From assembly GCF_005239225.2 (NCBI RefSeq), contig NC_133284.1, positions 91,770-155,769 of the forward strand: a DNA stretch of 64,000 nucleotides, in the 5' to 3' direction. The first letter of the stretch is position 1. Each line of letters starts with the position of its first letter. Below are positions 22,661 to 34,367 of this stretch, in pieces. Origin of the DNA: Populus alba (Eukaryota > Streptophyta > Magnoliopsida > Malpighiales > Salicaceae). Made by a program: the position numbers and the translations under genes. The notes under the pieces are model-generated. The model was not told the origin of the DNA and made no database searches. It saw nothing but the letters and a program-made list of their open reading frames with translations.

Positions 22661-25147
22661 TCAAAGGAAAAAATATGGAAAAATAGAAAAAAAAATTTCA
22701 AGTGGCTTAATTGTCGTAGGTGGCCTACCTAGGTCAAAAAATTTCTCAAAAGTGAAAAAATTTTGAAAGCATCTTCAATTTTGGCCCTTTTTGAGGTGGC
22801 CTTCCTTGTGATGGATCCTATTGAGGATCTATTTTGAAAAATTTGCAAAATACATTATTCAATGTTTCAAATTTAAATGATATGCGTGCATATTTACATA
22901 ATTTGAAATATAGGCCCCTATTTTTTCTTGGTGTTTGATTGATGAGGACTTCTTATCTCTATTAAGTCATTTTCATCATTTAGCTTCTAGCCCACTTGAG
23001 TTGGCCCATATAAGTCATTTCCCAGATTTGTTTACATAACTCAGCATTCAGGGTGCCTATCATGACCCATTTACTTGTTGGAAATTCTTTGTCTTGTTGA
23101 TCAATATGAGATGATCATTCGTTAATTCCTTGTCTCACTTCAACAACATTCAGTATCACTTGTTGAAAAGATCAAGATGCATTTTGTAAACAATAATGCC
23201 CCCTTGTCTCATTGTAGGAAATTTCCCTTCTTCTTTTTCTGTTACCTAAAAGAATCAAATCCCCTTCTAAGAACAATATTACCCCCTTGTACGAGTCATT
23301 GTTCCAAAGTGTGCTCCATCAATGACTCAGACAAAATGATGGTTTTAAGTAACCCTTCTCTCCTTCTTTTTTTTTGGTTTTGGTGAAAGAATCTTTGTCT
23401 AGAATGAATCTTGAAATCTTGATCATGCATTTTGACAACAAAAATTGTTTTGATGTGAGTTTAAAACAATTTGCTTTTGAAATCTTACAACTCCTTAGTT
23501 ATTTTCTCAGAAAGGAAATAATTTGTTCTTGTGCTGGTGATGTTGCCATTGGTGAAAGTATATCATGAGGTGACCTTCCACTTTTATGGGTTTTAATGTG
23601 AAAAGCTCAAGAAAAAGCTCAATGTTTTGTTTGAGAAAAATTTCTCTCTTTGAACATTCATTTTATCAATATGAATAATAATGAGTAGTTTGTTCTTGAT
23701 ATTATGAGTACTTATGAAAAAGTATTCTTTGCATTTTAAGAACACCGTTTATTGTTTCAAGTCGTTTGCTTGCTTGATTAGAAAGGACTTCTATAGGCAT
23801 ATAACGTAGGTTGTGGTTCTTAGCTATGAAAGAAAAGGATTTATAAGGCTCAAATAGTGTTTCAAGGTTTCAAAGACTGAGGATCACTATTAATAGTTTG
23901 ACTATTTATGTCTTTCAACTTTTCTTGTATTGCTTTTTTTATTTTCCCTTTTTCATTGTTTTGGCCAGGACATATATACTTTGTTTTAGCTGTCACTTTT
24001 ATTGTGATTTGGGCATGCCCCCTAGCATTTGAGTTTCTTGGGCACTTTTTCCTTTTGACTTTCTCACGGCGTTATCATTTTTCTTGATCATTGAAATTTC
24101 ACTTACTCCTAATGTGAGGTGTGATCCTAGTAGAAATTTTTCATGAAAGAAAATTTATTTAGGCTAAAAAATGAACCACAAGGGATTTATTCATTTTAGA
24201 ACGTGAAAGGGATAACCAAGATGGCCTTTCATCATTTCAAGCGCAGGTAGGTAAGATCAATAAACTTTGATCTTGTCCGGTGTGATGGTTTGGAGTTGGC
24301 AAAGAGATGTATTTCATCAGTCCATGAACAATGAATTCACTACGTATTATTATTAATACATTTAAAAAACCTGGTTCAAAAGTTATGGTGTGAAGGTGAC
24401 AATTCATTTTTCTATTCATATTCTCTGATTTAGAATTTGGTCACCTCGATGAAAGAGTTGCTTGGTTCATGTTATTTTTAAATAAACATCAAATTGTTAT
24501 TTTGAAACCAAAGCAAGTTTAATTTTTCAAAATTCATTCTAACAAAACAGATTTTGGTAAAAGAAATGAATTGGATCTATGAGATCATGCAAGGCTACAA
24601 AGGTGTATTTGTGAGTTTGTAAAAGGAAACTCTCTTAGAAAAATGAATAATGCTTGGTCATAAACATAATTAAAGGATAAACTCAATATTTCATTGATAC
24701 TTTGAAAAAAAAGGTTCAACAACAAAGATCTTATGCCAATATCTTGAGCTACGAATATTGGTATGATAACACATAAAGGGGCTAAAAATTTAGCGATCAT
24801 TGATTGGAATTTCTGAAATCTTTCAATCATTCATTCTCCTCGACAAAGGCATCTTTTCAACGGTTAATTTAAGTCATACGTAGACCATTCTCCACAGTTA
24901 ATATCACCATAGCTTTATCTTTAAGATAGTTGATTTCTAGAGTCGGTGTGAAGAAATTAGCTATAGGAACGATAATTGCCTTTGCAACCACCTTCAGTGT
25001 CCTTTTCTTTTTTAGTAAAACCATTCTTCTTAGTCATGTCAGCAAATCTTACCTAACCCAATGGCTTGTTCAGTCCTCTCAGCTATAACAACTAGGTCAA
25101 TGAAATGTTGTGCAGAGCTTCTAAACAAGTATTCTAAGTAAAGAGCT
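22661..25147. other. Domain-free interior of the gypsy derivative
   Basis: About 2.5 kb with no recognisable protein on either strand. It is AT-rich with several cytosine-run segments such as CCCCCTTG (23204, 23282). This is where protease, RT and integrase would be expected in a complete element. Confidence 0.5.
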
Positions 25148-25946
25148 TTAAAGATGTTGGGGGGGAAATTGATCATCTCTTTTTTCCAATATGAAAGGGT
25201 TAAATTGTGTAGCTACCTCACTCCATCTTCGAGCATATTCCCTTATGGACTCTTTATTGTCCTTCTCCATAGCTTCCAAGCTTAATCGATTAAGGCCCAC
25301 ATCTATATTGAACTTATATTGCCTCATGAAGGCATCAACTAAATCCTTCCATTTTTTAAACTTGGTATTGTCCAATCACATATACTAAGTGAGGGCAGCG
25401 TCACTCAAGCTGTCTTGAAAGAAATGAATCAACAATTTCTCATCATCAACCACCTCAGCCATCTTGTTGCAGTGTGCTTTGAGATGAGTTATAGGGCATT
25501 AAGTTCCCTTATATTTGACAAATTCAGGCACTCTAAACTTTTTGGGAAAGACCACGTTGGGCACCAAACACATCTCAACAGCCTTTATAGGATCATATAA
25601 GCGAATTCCCTCAAGTGCCCTCAACCTTTGCTCTAAAGCAACAAATTTGTTCAGACCATCTTCTTTTTTCCATCTTGCCCTTTTAAGATTCCTTCTTTGT
25701 AGAATCAATGGTAAACATCATTCTCGTAGGGTATGCTGGTTGGAAATGCATGGCTTGTTGAAAATCAAATGACAAACCATTTGCCCCCAGATTTTGTGGA
25801 TTGAAAAGATTTACGGGCATAGGTTTAAGTTGAGCTATATGTGTTGCTGTTCCGAATTTATCTCTCAAGGCCTGTTCGAGTAGACTAGTAAGCCTTGCGA
25901 CTTTTTCTCTAAGATTGTCCACCTCTTTTTGGTGTTGAGCTTCCAA
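25148..25946 (-). pseudogene. Ty3/gypsy gag remnant, - strand
   Basis: On the - strand, 25946-25683 starts with a coiled-coil-like MEAQHQKEVDNLREKVARL. Next, 25708-25499 gives FVALEQRLRALEG and VPNVVFPKKFRVPEFVKYKG, the usual start of the retrotransposon gag core. Then 25375-25148 gives FKKWKDLVDAFMRQYKFNID, ESIREYARRWSEVATQ and FNPFILEKR, the gag core end. Frameshifts and stops separate the pieces. It follows the - strand LTR and primer site at the expected distance. Confidence 0.8.
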
Positions 25947-26535
25947 CTAGGCTCTTTCTTTGTTTTCTATTTGTCTTTTTCTCGAATGATTGTTATAGGT
26001 GGGTTTCAATGAGGAACCTATATTTCAACCTACTAAATGTAAATCATGCAATTATGCAAAATATTGATTCAATTAAAAAAAAATGTGTTTGAAATACGAA
26101 CTCACCCTTCATGGGATGACAACCTAATAAGAAAATCCTAATTATTGAATGCACCAAGGGGTTGGTCATTATCTAGTTTCAAAGGGTCTCTCGCATGCTC
26201 AGTGATCATCCTTGAAAGGTCAATATGAGGCTTACAAATAGCGTGAAGATAGAGGCCCTAAGTAATATCAGTTTGGCATATCAACCACTTCCAAGTAAAC
26301 AATCAAACAAGAGTTGGATGGTTTCACGAGTCTTGCATAGGCTAAAGTCGTTGGGGTACCATTACTTCCCCACCTATCCTAGATTTTCAGGTATATGCTC
26401 TTAACGTGATGCATGACAATATAAAAAAGGATGCATGCTAAAATAGTAAATGCAAGAAAAATAAACAAATAAACACAACATAAAAAATATTATAGCAATT
26501 GACAAACAAAAGGCAAAGCTTAGTCCATTAGTCCA

Positions 26536-26549
26536 CAGTGGAGTCGCCA
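26536..26549 (-). other. Probable primer binding site of the - strand gypsy element
   Basis: Three bases after the LTR end (GCGACA on the - strand) comes TGGCGACTCCACTG. TGGCGACTCC is complementary to a tRNA 3' end of the form ..GGAGTCGCCA; the tRNA may be an Arg type, as in Ogre-like elements, but this is from memory. Confidence 0.5.
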
Positions 26550-26821
26550 TTATGTCGCACCCGACGTCCCGACGTCCCTAAAAATAACTCGTTGGAAAGA
26601 ACATATTTTTGACATCCTATTCTTTGATGGGGAATGGTCTTATTTAAGGAGTCGCCACCTAGTATTATGGTAACTAGAAAACCTGACTGGTCAATAGAGA
26701 TTCTATGGTGCAGGACTGGTTGTGGCTAGGGAAGGTATTAGGACCCCTAGCGCACCTTACTTGAGGTAAATTGCATTGCTAATCTTATCTTAAATTGTTA
26801 AAAATTTTGTTTATTTGTGTT

Positions 26822-27030
26822 ATGACAATTCACTGCTAATATTCCTAACTCTAGCATCAATGAATATTTAATTACAAATACTTTCAATTGTAGTGTTGGT
26901 AAATATTCAATTGAGGGTAATTCCAACTCTAGCGTTGGTAATTACTTAACTACGAATAATTCCAACTCTAGCATTGGTAAAAATTCCATTATGAATAATT
27001 CCAACTTTGGCGCTGGTAAAAATTCATAGC
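26822..27030. repeat. Short tandem repeat inside the gypsy LTR
   Basis: About five copies of a 38-40-bp unit built around AATTCCAACTCTAGCGTTGG followed by TAAxxATT. Units drift (TCTAGCATTGG, TTTGGCGCTGG). A reverse-complement relative with similar period is visible at 49840-49960. Confidence 0.75.
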
Positions 27031-27296
27031 TAAAAAAATCAGTATATATGTTTTTATCTCTGATTCTGACATTAGTAAATAAATTAGTAAAATACATTTA
27101 TTTTTTTTTCTAAGACATGCACAATTTCTATTTCTTTATTTTTATTATTTTATTTATTTATTTGGGGTTGGGTCCAGCTCAGCCCATGTGAGCTGGGCGT
27201 GACCTAGCCAGCCCCGATAGGTCACTAGCCCTAGCCAATGACCCGACTGGGCAAAAGAAGAGGAAGCACACGTGAAGTAAATTCAGTGTGCATGAA

Positions 27297-27329
27297 CAGT
27301 GTGAAGGTAATTAAATTACCTTCACACTG
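27297..27329. repeat. 33-bp perfect palindrome with 3-base loop
   Basis: CAGTGTGAAGGTAAT (27297-27311), then TAA, then the exact reverse complement ATTACCTTCACACTG (27315-27329). The 15-bp arms pair without mismatch. It lies in the gypsy LTR about 230 bp from the region shared by both LTRs. Confidence 0.95.
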
Positions 27330-28187
27330 CATTCGAACGTTTTATTGAATGCGGAGAATGGAAACTTACCTGTGCAGCGAAGGACGACATCAAAGACGAA
27401 GGCGCGGTGGTTGGTTATTCCCTTTCTCTTTTATTGCTTCTTCTTCCTCTGTTTTTGTTTTTGTCTGCCTGATTTTTGTACTCTCTCACCTGCTCGCTTT
27501 CCTCTCTTTCTTTTTTTTAGATTGTGTTTGAGTACAAAGCTTTAACGTTTCTCGACGGTTGATGCAAAGGGATGGCAACCATTAAAACATCCATAACTAA
27601 AATGAATGGATGATTACTGCTACAACGTTTCTCGGCCTTTACTGGTGAAAACAGACTCTGGTTAAAAGAGAAGAAGATAAACAACGTTCTTTCAAACTAT
27701 GCCGGTTTGAGATATAAAATGGTCATTTGCGTTTTGACCCGTGAAGTTTTGAAAGTTTTGTAATTAAGCCCCTGGTTAAACTATAATTGGACCCTGCATT
27801 TCCACACCATTTTCAAGCTAGTCCTTGGATTTTAATTTTTGCAATTTTGACTGCAACTAAACCCCAAACTTTGATATTTCTTCAACTAAGTCCCTGAATA
27901 AATTAATTTCAAGTTCAATTAAGTCTAAAAACTTATTAATTCTCCAATTAAGCACTTTGATTTGATTAATTAAATTAATTCCAAGCTTAATTAAGTCTCA
28001 AAACTTATCAATTCTCCAATTAAGCCCTTAATTTAATTAACTAAACTAGTCAAGAGTTTAATTAAGTTCTTAAACTTCTAATTTATGTTATCTTGGCCTA
28101 AATTTCAATTTATTCCTTATTTTTTTTCCATTTCATATTTTTTTGTTTTTTTTTTTAATAAAATAGGAGTCAAATTTTGGGTTATGA

Positions 28188-29660
28188 GAGCAGTAATAAA
28201 GAAGGAGCTCACCATGATTGAAAAGAATCAAACTTGGATATTGATAGACAAATAAGTTCACAAGAAAGTAATAGGCGTGAAATGGATTTTTAAAACTAAA
28301 TTAAATATAGATGGGAATATCAATAAGTACAAGGGAAGGTTTGTAGTAAATAGATATTCATAGGAACCATGTATTGATTTCACTCACACTTTTTCCCTAG
28401 TGTCTAGGCTTGATACAATAAAATTTTTGCTCGTTTTAATAGGTCAAAGTGCTTGGTATATCTTTTAATTGGATGTCAAATCTACATTTTTAAATGGCTT
28501 TTTAAGTGAAGAAATATATGTTGAACAACCTGATGGTTTTAAAGAAAAGAATGCAGCAAATAAAGTATATTTGCTAAAGAAGGCTTTATATGGACTTAAA
28601 CAGACTTTTAAGGCCTAGTGTAGCAGACTAGATGGTCACTTTTAAGCTTAGGCTTTGAAAGGAGTATAAATAAAGTAACTTTGTATGGGAAGCATGCTAG
28701 TAAACATAAGCTAATTGTGTCAATATATGTAGATGATTTGTTCATCACAAGTGACAAAGAGAAATTGGTAGAAGAATTTAAAGCCAACATGAAGAATAAG
28801 TTTGAGATGAATGAACTTGGTTTGCTGACATGTTTTTATAAGCATGAAGGTAACTCAATATGCATATGGTTATTTCTTGTGTCAAAAGAGGTTCCCTTTA
28901 AAGCTACTAAATAAGTTTGCAACGAAAAATTGCAAACCAGTTAGTACATATATGGTACCAAGAAAGAAGTTTTAAAAAAAAGGATGGAGCTCAAAAACCA
29001 GATAGTAAAGCTTATAGAAGTTTAGTTGACATCTTGTTATATTTAACTACTACACGTTTAGATATTATGTTTGCTATCAATTACCTTTCTAGGTTCATGC
29101 AAAATCCAAGTTAAATTCACTATGTGGTAGCCAAAAGGGTTCCAAGATATCTAAAAGGGACCATAGAGTTTGGCATACATTTTGTGAAATCTAGTTTTAT
29201 TAAACTTGCTTTTTCTAACCGTCGTTGGGTTAGAAGTGATGATGTAATGATGAGCACCTCAAGATATTGTTTTGCTATAAGAGGAAGTATTTTCTGTTGA
29301 AATTCAAAGAAGCAATCATTGGTTGCACATTCTACCGCGAAGGCAAAGTATATAGCATCTTATATGGTAGTAAAACAATTGATCTGGTTAAGGAAAATGC
29401 TAATTAATCTTGACTTTGATCAATGAAGTCCCACAGAATTGTTCTATGATAACACTTTAGCAATAGCTATTTTAAAAAATTATGTTCATGATAGAACTAA
29501 TCATATAAACATTAAGTTTCATGCTGTTAGACAATTTCAGCAAGAAAGGGAGTAGAGTTAGTTTATTGCACCTCATCAAAACAGTTAGCATATTTGTTTA
29601 TTAAGTCTTTAGCTAAAGACAGATTTAAAGCTACAAGGAAAAGGAGTGGAATGTGTAGCT
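28188..29660 (+). pseudogene. Old copia reverse transcriptase and RNase H remnant
   Basis: From the first base after the gypsy LTR the copia frame resumes: KKELTMIEKNQTWILID, VIGVKWIFKTKLNIDGN, LDVKSTFLNGFLSEEIYVEQ, YLLKKALYGLKQ, then SIYVDDLFITSDKEKLVEEF (28681-28780, with the YVDD catalytic box), SYRSLVDILLYLTTTRLDI-like sequence (28990-29060), and RNase H blocks (KKQSLVAHSTAKAKY-like near 29310, HDRTNHINIKFH near 29490). Stops at W*LDV, SWXYIF*LDV and elsewhere make it dead. Domain order is complete for RT and RNase H. Confidence 0.8.
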
Positions 29661-29682
29661 TTGACACCAAAACATGGAGGAG

Positions 29683-30012
29683 TGTTGAAGTGACACAAAG
29701 CTTAAGGTTATTATCAGCTATTTTTTAGTCATACTTACCTATATGTTATGGTATTTTTTTTTTATGTCATGAATTTTAGGCTTAAGTTTAGCTAGATATT
29801 TACTTGACTTAGAATAAGTCTACGTAATTACATGATCCCTTAGATAAAGATGGATATAGCTGTTATGATTCTTTTATTTATGATAATTGATAAACATCTT
29901 GTAATCTTTGATTTTATCTATAAATAAAATTTGAGGGATTGCAATAACCTCTAAGTTCCTGTTCTGCTCTTGATTCTTTGTTCTTCGAGTAAGCTAAGTT
30001 TTCTAAATACCA
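29683..30012 (+). repeat. 3' LTR of the old copia element
   Basis: It follows a purine-rich GGAGGAG tract, starts TGTTGAAGTG and is similar to the 5' remnant at 11947. A likely end is the CA at 30011-30012. A TATAAATAAA box at 29920-29929 could act as TATA or poly(A) signal. Confidence 0.6.
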
Positions 30013-30461
30013 TTTAAAAGGCATCTTTACAAGCTGTCTGAGAGAGACATGAAACTGAAGCTGGACAAAACATCTGCAATAAGCATTATTGATAGATGTA
30101 ACAACCTTGCCAGTGCCACACTATCAAAAAAAATAAAATTAACAATTACAATTATCTGATTCGTTTCTTCTGTTATTCACTACATAGAGCGCACTGTAAA
30201 CTATCTCCGAAACTTTTCTGTTCATCATCATACAGATAAATCGGATTATTAGACTTGAATGAGAAAAAAAAATAGGGAAGATTGAAAGAACAGAAACACA
30301 AACTGACCACAGTCACACCCTAATCAAACATCTACTTTGATGTGGCAAAGCAACCCCTTGACAGAATACAGAGTGACATGCTTCTTCACAAACCCACTAT
30401 AGTCTTCACCATTTCCTGTTTTCTCTCTATCTCTCTCTGCAAACCTTCAAATCACAAGCAT

Positions 30462-33400
30462 TCATCTTCGAGGGGGGTCTATAGTCCGAACATTAGCTCC
30501 TGTCATTCCTTCAATTCGATCTTTGGTTATCTCCACAAAATGACCCACAATCTCATGAAACTGCTTCAGCCCAGAAAGTGGCAGAATTATGGAGGACCTA
30601 TCATTACCTGCAACCTGCATTTCGACAACATTCCATCACGATTTCAAATGGACACCATAAGCCTTCACTTCACAACACAGAATCATGGATACGTGGCTTT
30701 CCTGACCCAGTATAGGGGCAGTGCCCATTGGCCATTGGTACCTCTTCTTAAATAGAAATTTACATTCTATCAAATATTAATCACTCCACCCTTCCCACGG
30801 CCAAAAAAGAAAAATAAGAAAAACTCTTATTGGACTATAATTAAAACTTCTCTTAAAATCTCACCTCAGAAATCCTCAGAAAATGACCTCTGTTGTTGCT
30901 ACCCAGATCAAAGAAGAATCTTTTCTGATCAACTCTGATTACCTTTGATACCCCCAGATTACCAATTTCATCCTGTGGGGGCAGTTCAACCGATCTGTCT
31001 ACATTCAGTTCAGAAGTAGGCGCGGGTGATTGGCTACTGTGCCCAGATATGAAGCCAGCCCCTACGTCATCAGAAAGTCCAGCAAGTTGCTCTGAAGTTT
31101 CAGAACTTTGCTGTTTTGGCAAGCATAAAAACAGATGGATGAAATAATACAAGTGAGACCCCCTTAATAAATGAGAAAGTTTTTCTTTTTAGTGGAAGAA
31201 GGGAAAGTGATTGCACATGTAACACCGCATCACCTGATTGGGCAGCATAAAAAGTCTTGATGCTTCATTTATCTCAGCCAGAATGTTCCTAAACGCTGCC
31301 CACCCTTCATCCCGCGAACTTCCAGCAGGAATAATAATAGTACTTCGGTTTCTACTGACAGAAGCTTCAGACACCTGTACAAGTATGTCTATTAGAGAAG
31401 TGAACTTCGATCATTGTAGCAAGTTGAATAGTCCCTGAAGGGGAAAAAATGTACAAAGAACACCGATTTCCTTTTTGTTTTTTTCTCAAAGTGACGGCAT
31501 GCTTAATGTCTGAAAGTTCTGCTGCTCTGTCACTCTTGCATATGTTCAATCATTCTTCTGCACGCAAATTACATCTCCTAAAAGGAAAAAAGCTAAGCAG
31601 ACTTTGTATAACTTACCCAGGAGTTTTGAAAGAATGAGCAAATGCTAGTGAAGATCAAAAAAATATGTCAAGACATTATTACATTCTTTTCCTTGATAGT
31701 TTTTCTTCTCATATTTCATTGAAGCATAAATATGGCTTTATCTCTCTTCTTTTTTTAGGTGATAAACTTTATATAGGATGAAGTTTCTTTATCATGCTCC
31801 ATTACTTCCCATCAAGTTTCCTCATTATACAAAATTACAACATACAAGTTAGGAGATTTTGAACCATGTTTTGACTTTGTGGCATCAACAAAGACTCCCA
31901 AAAATAAGGGGTGTATAAAATAAATTATACAATGACAGAAAGAAAGGTTTTGAAGCTGAAGGGAACAGTAAATTTGATAAAATATACAGCTTCTTTAAAG
32001 GAACTTTCCATAAAAGTGGATTTTCAGGACATGCATAGCAATTCCTCTAGTAGAAATCTGATCATCCCAAGGGATGGTGATTTTGATGCAATGGCCACGA
32101 ATAGCCTAAAATGGTCTTATAGGTTGCAAGTTCATACTAGGTTCTGGATCCACTATAGATAGGAAAGACAACTTGATGTGGTCAAGCTAGAAGAAAGTGA
32201 AGGTTTTGAAGAGTTAGATGGGGATCTGCCAAAGTTAGATAGGGGTTTGCCACCAACAGGTATGCAGATAGCTTACCAGATGCATTTATAGATTTGTGAG
32301 ACAGAGCTACGCCCAAACCAATAACTTAGCAATAAAAGGCCATAACTTTCAATCCCCCAATATCAGGTCCCGAAGATATTGTTTGAGCCAGCATTGTTAT
32401 TTTTCTGAATTTTATGTTGTTTTTGGATATCTTGTTATTTTTTTCTTTTTATTTAAGGATTCTGATTTTCTTTTCTTGTTAAGGTCGGTTTCTGAGATAT
32501 AAACCTCTTAGAGAGGCAGAATATATCAAACTTCATTATGATAAATAAAACTAGGGTTCTTGTTGTGCTAACCCTATTATGTCAAACTCTGTCATTCTTG
32601 TTGTTGTCTTCTTTGTTTTTGTGTTTCCATCTACATCACAACTCATACAAATTTCTTTCACTAATTGGAGTTGGAAGGTACGAGCAAATCAAACATTTCC
32701 TAGAAGAAAGTACGTTCTTGAAAAGAGTTGGCAGCTTGCAAACTATATTCATTGTACAGTTGATAGAGTAATGCTCAGAGAACTTATATAAAGGCGATTG
32801 CAGCTCCCTGGAAACTCTCTTCCTAATAGCATGTCCATGTGCAGCATCGAATGGTCACAACAGAGGAGAGTTTACGAGAACAGTAAGACCTAGGCAAAAA
32901 TCTTGTTTCCATTTTGCTCTTGTGATTTAGAATGACCAATGTTTAGACATATAGATGTATCTAGACTTTTGCTGAAACATCCAAAACTGGGAAATGTTCA
33001 AACTCTTTCATGCAAAAGCCTGCCACTACATGAAGCCTGGTTGTATGAATCCTATACTCTGCAAGGATTGTACGAGATTATTGATACCCTACCAATTTGT
33101 CCCCTTTTTTTACGGAAGAATAGCATAAGAGCATGGAAGTTGACCATTTAACAGCAAGTGCAAAGATAAAATCCTGTCCATGTGTATGTTCTTAACAGTT
33201 CTCAAAGACAGCGCCGAGGTTAGCCTTAATTTCAAGTACAGCATTATTATTATATAGGAACTAGTTATTAGTTGGAGGAAAAAATAAAAAACTACTAGGA
33301 GGGAAATATACAAAATTTTGGAGAATGAGTTTCTCCAAAAGAACAAGCTAGAGGCAACCAAAAGAAGGGAAATAAAAGCACCCTCGGATCTTCAGGAATA

Positions 33401-34367
33401 TGGGTAAATGAAGTGCCTATAAAGGCTCTTGTTGCATCATAGCGGAGTGAAGAAGAAGTGCTTATCCTATTCCTATCCTGGGTAAATAAATTTAAGGAGA
33501 TGACAAGAGTAAAAGGAGCTGTAGTCTCGGCAGCTGCTTCATGAAGAAGAGCCCACGGAGTGGCAGAATGATATTTTATTGAAGTAGGAGGTTAAGAGGT
33601 GGCAAGCCCTCTCAATTCGATGTTGGGATAGATAAAAATAAGTACCAGGTAACGACATAATCTCTCTCTAAACCTTAAACCCTAGACCATGCCACGGAGC
33701 ATAAAAGGCTGTGTATAGATAAGCATGGCTTGTTGTCGGGTCTGCTTAACAGCAACAAATAAGAAGCATAGCATAGCACAGTGTCACAGCAAATAGATTG
33801 AGAATCAATGTGGTTATTAAAAGCAATTAAAATAGGAAGCATAGCATAGTTTTATTTTATTATGTGGGGAGCAACGATTTAAATTTTGGAGGGGGAACAG
33901 TGTACCTTCAAGAAGCGGCCCCTTCTGTTTTCACCAATGTCAAAGTAGAAAACCTGACAGTAATGGAAATGGGAATTAATTAATTGGAATTTGGAATGAA
34001 TGGTAACGCTATTAGTGATTAGAGATAGTGGTAACAGAGAAGGAGGTGGAATTAAAAAGAATGCCTTGGTGTCGAGCTGCAATTCCTTGCTAAAGAGGTC
34101 CTGATCATCAGCAGAATTATCAACGTAGTGATTGAAGAGATCCAAGAACCAAGAAATCCCAGAGAAGGGGACGATGATGGTGGACCTGGTGGCTGAAGTC
34201 TTCTCCGATATCTTCAGGTAACGACCCCGAGGATTCTCTTTTAGATCAAAATAGAAAAGCTTGTGTTCCACTTGTAGAGTCTTACACATGAGCTCAACAT
34301 CATTCCCTCCTCCTCCACCCGCTGCTGCTGCTCCACTGCCACTACCTCCACCAGAATTCCCCTCCAT
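30462..34367 (-). CDS. PURA1: Transcription factor Pur-alpha 1
   Basis: Five exons on the - strand: 34367-34065, 33953-33906, 31374-31234, 31110-30865 and 30614-30462, giving 296 residues, the length I recall for Arabidopsis PURA1. After a Gly-rich leader (NSGGGSGSGAAAAGGGGG) come three PUR repeats: LQVEHKLFYFDLKENPRGRY (from about residue 30), VFYFDIGENRRGRFLKVSEA (102 on), and QKRFFFDLGSNNRGHFLRIS (about 225 on), ending RTIDPPRR. Pur-alpha proteins bind purine-rich single-stranded DNA and RNA; the plant protein binds telo-box promoter elements of translation-related genes. Introns 2-4 are GT-AG, but the exon 1/2 junction reads AAG|GCATTC, an apparent GC-AG intron. The frame is unbroken at all joins. 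The second intron is 2.5 kb. Confidence 0.92.
31375..33905 (-). other. Large second intron of PURA1
   Basis: A 2.5-kb intron bounded by AAG|GTACAC at exon 2 and ACAG|GTGTCT at exon 3 on the - strand. No domain or element was recognised inside. Open frames on both strands (for example near 31.9-33.3 kb) show no known family. A short A/G-rich repeat (AGCATAGCATAG) lies near 33760-33850. Confidence 0.6.

Larger units (their letters stand above)
20869..28187 (-). mobile_element. Internally deleted Ty3/gypsy derivative, - orientation, with unequal LTRs
   Basis: Read on the - strand, the 5' LTR is 26553-28187 (ending GGTGCGACA). A primer-site-like TGGCGACTCCACTG follows at 26549-26536, then a gag remnant (25946-25148), about 3.3 kb with no protein domain, a polypurine tract (AAAAAGGGGG, just right of 21846), and a 3' LTR (20869-21843) that starts TGTCATAACCC. 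The two LTRs share about 620 bp (21222-21843 and 27558-28187), but their other parts differ in length and sequence. RT and integrase are absent. Flanking 5-mers do not match (AACAC left, GCAGT right), which suggests rearrangement. Confidence applies to the general reading. Confidence 0.6.
26553..28187 (-). repeat. Right (5') LTR of the - strand gypsy derivative
   Basis: On the + strand it runs from TGTCGCACCCGACG to about GGGTTATGAGA (TGTCATAACCC in the left LTR; here the outer bases seem mutated). It includes a short tandem repeat (26822-27030), a 33-bp palindrome (27297-27329) and the 630-bp block shared with the left LTR. Related copies lie at 14610-16473 and, in the opposite direction, near 49.2-50.2 kb. 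Confidence 0.6.
11947..30012 (+). mobile_element. Old Ty1/copia retrotransposon split by nested insertions
   Basis: Three pieces in one orientation make up one copia-type element: a short 5' LTR remnant plus gag, protease and integrase (11947-13790), the integrase C-terminal region (about 17020-17404), and reverse transcriptase, RNase H and 3' LTR (28188-30012). The 5' LTR remnant (TGTTGAAGTGGTGGC..) matches the 3' LTR start at 29683 over about 90 bp, including GGTTATTAT(T/C)AG and TTATTTTTTAG-type blocks. The interrupting sequence is gypsy-derived. No target duplication was found; all frames are broken. That the pieces come from one element rests on their order, strand and similar decay. Confidence 0.7.

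Noticed and set aside
30342..30755. Open frame of 137 codons on the + strand
   Set aside because: It is antisense to the last PURA1 exon, whose - strand reading gives a conserved PUR repeat.
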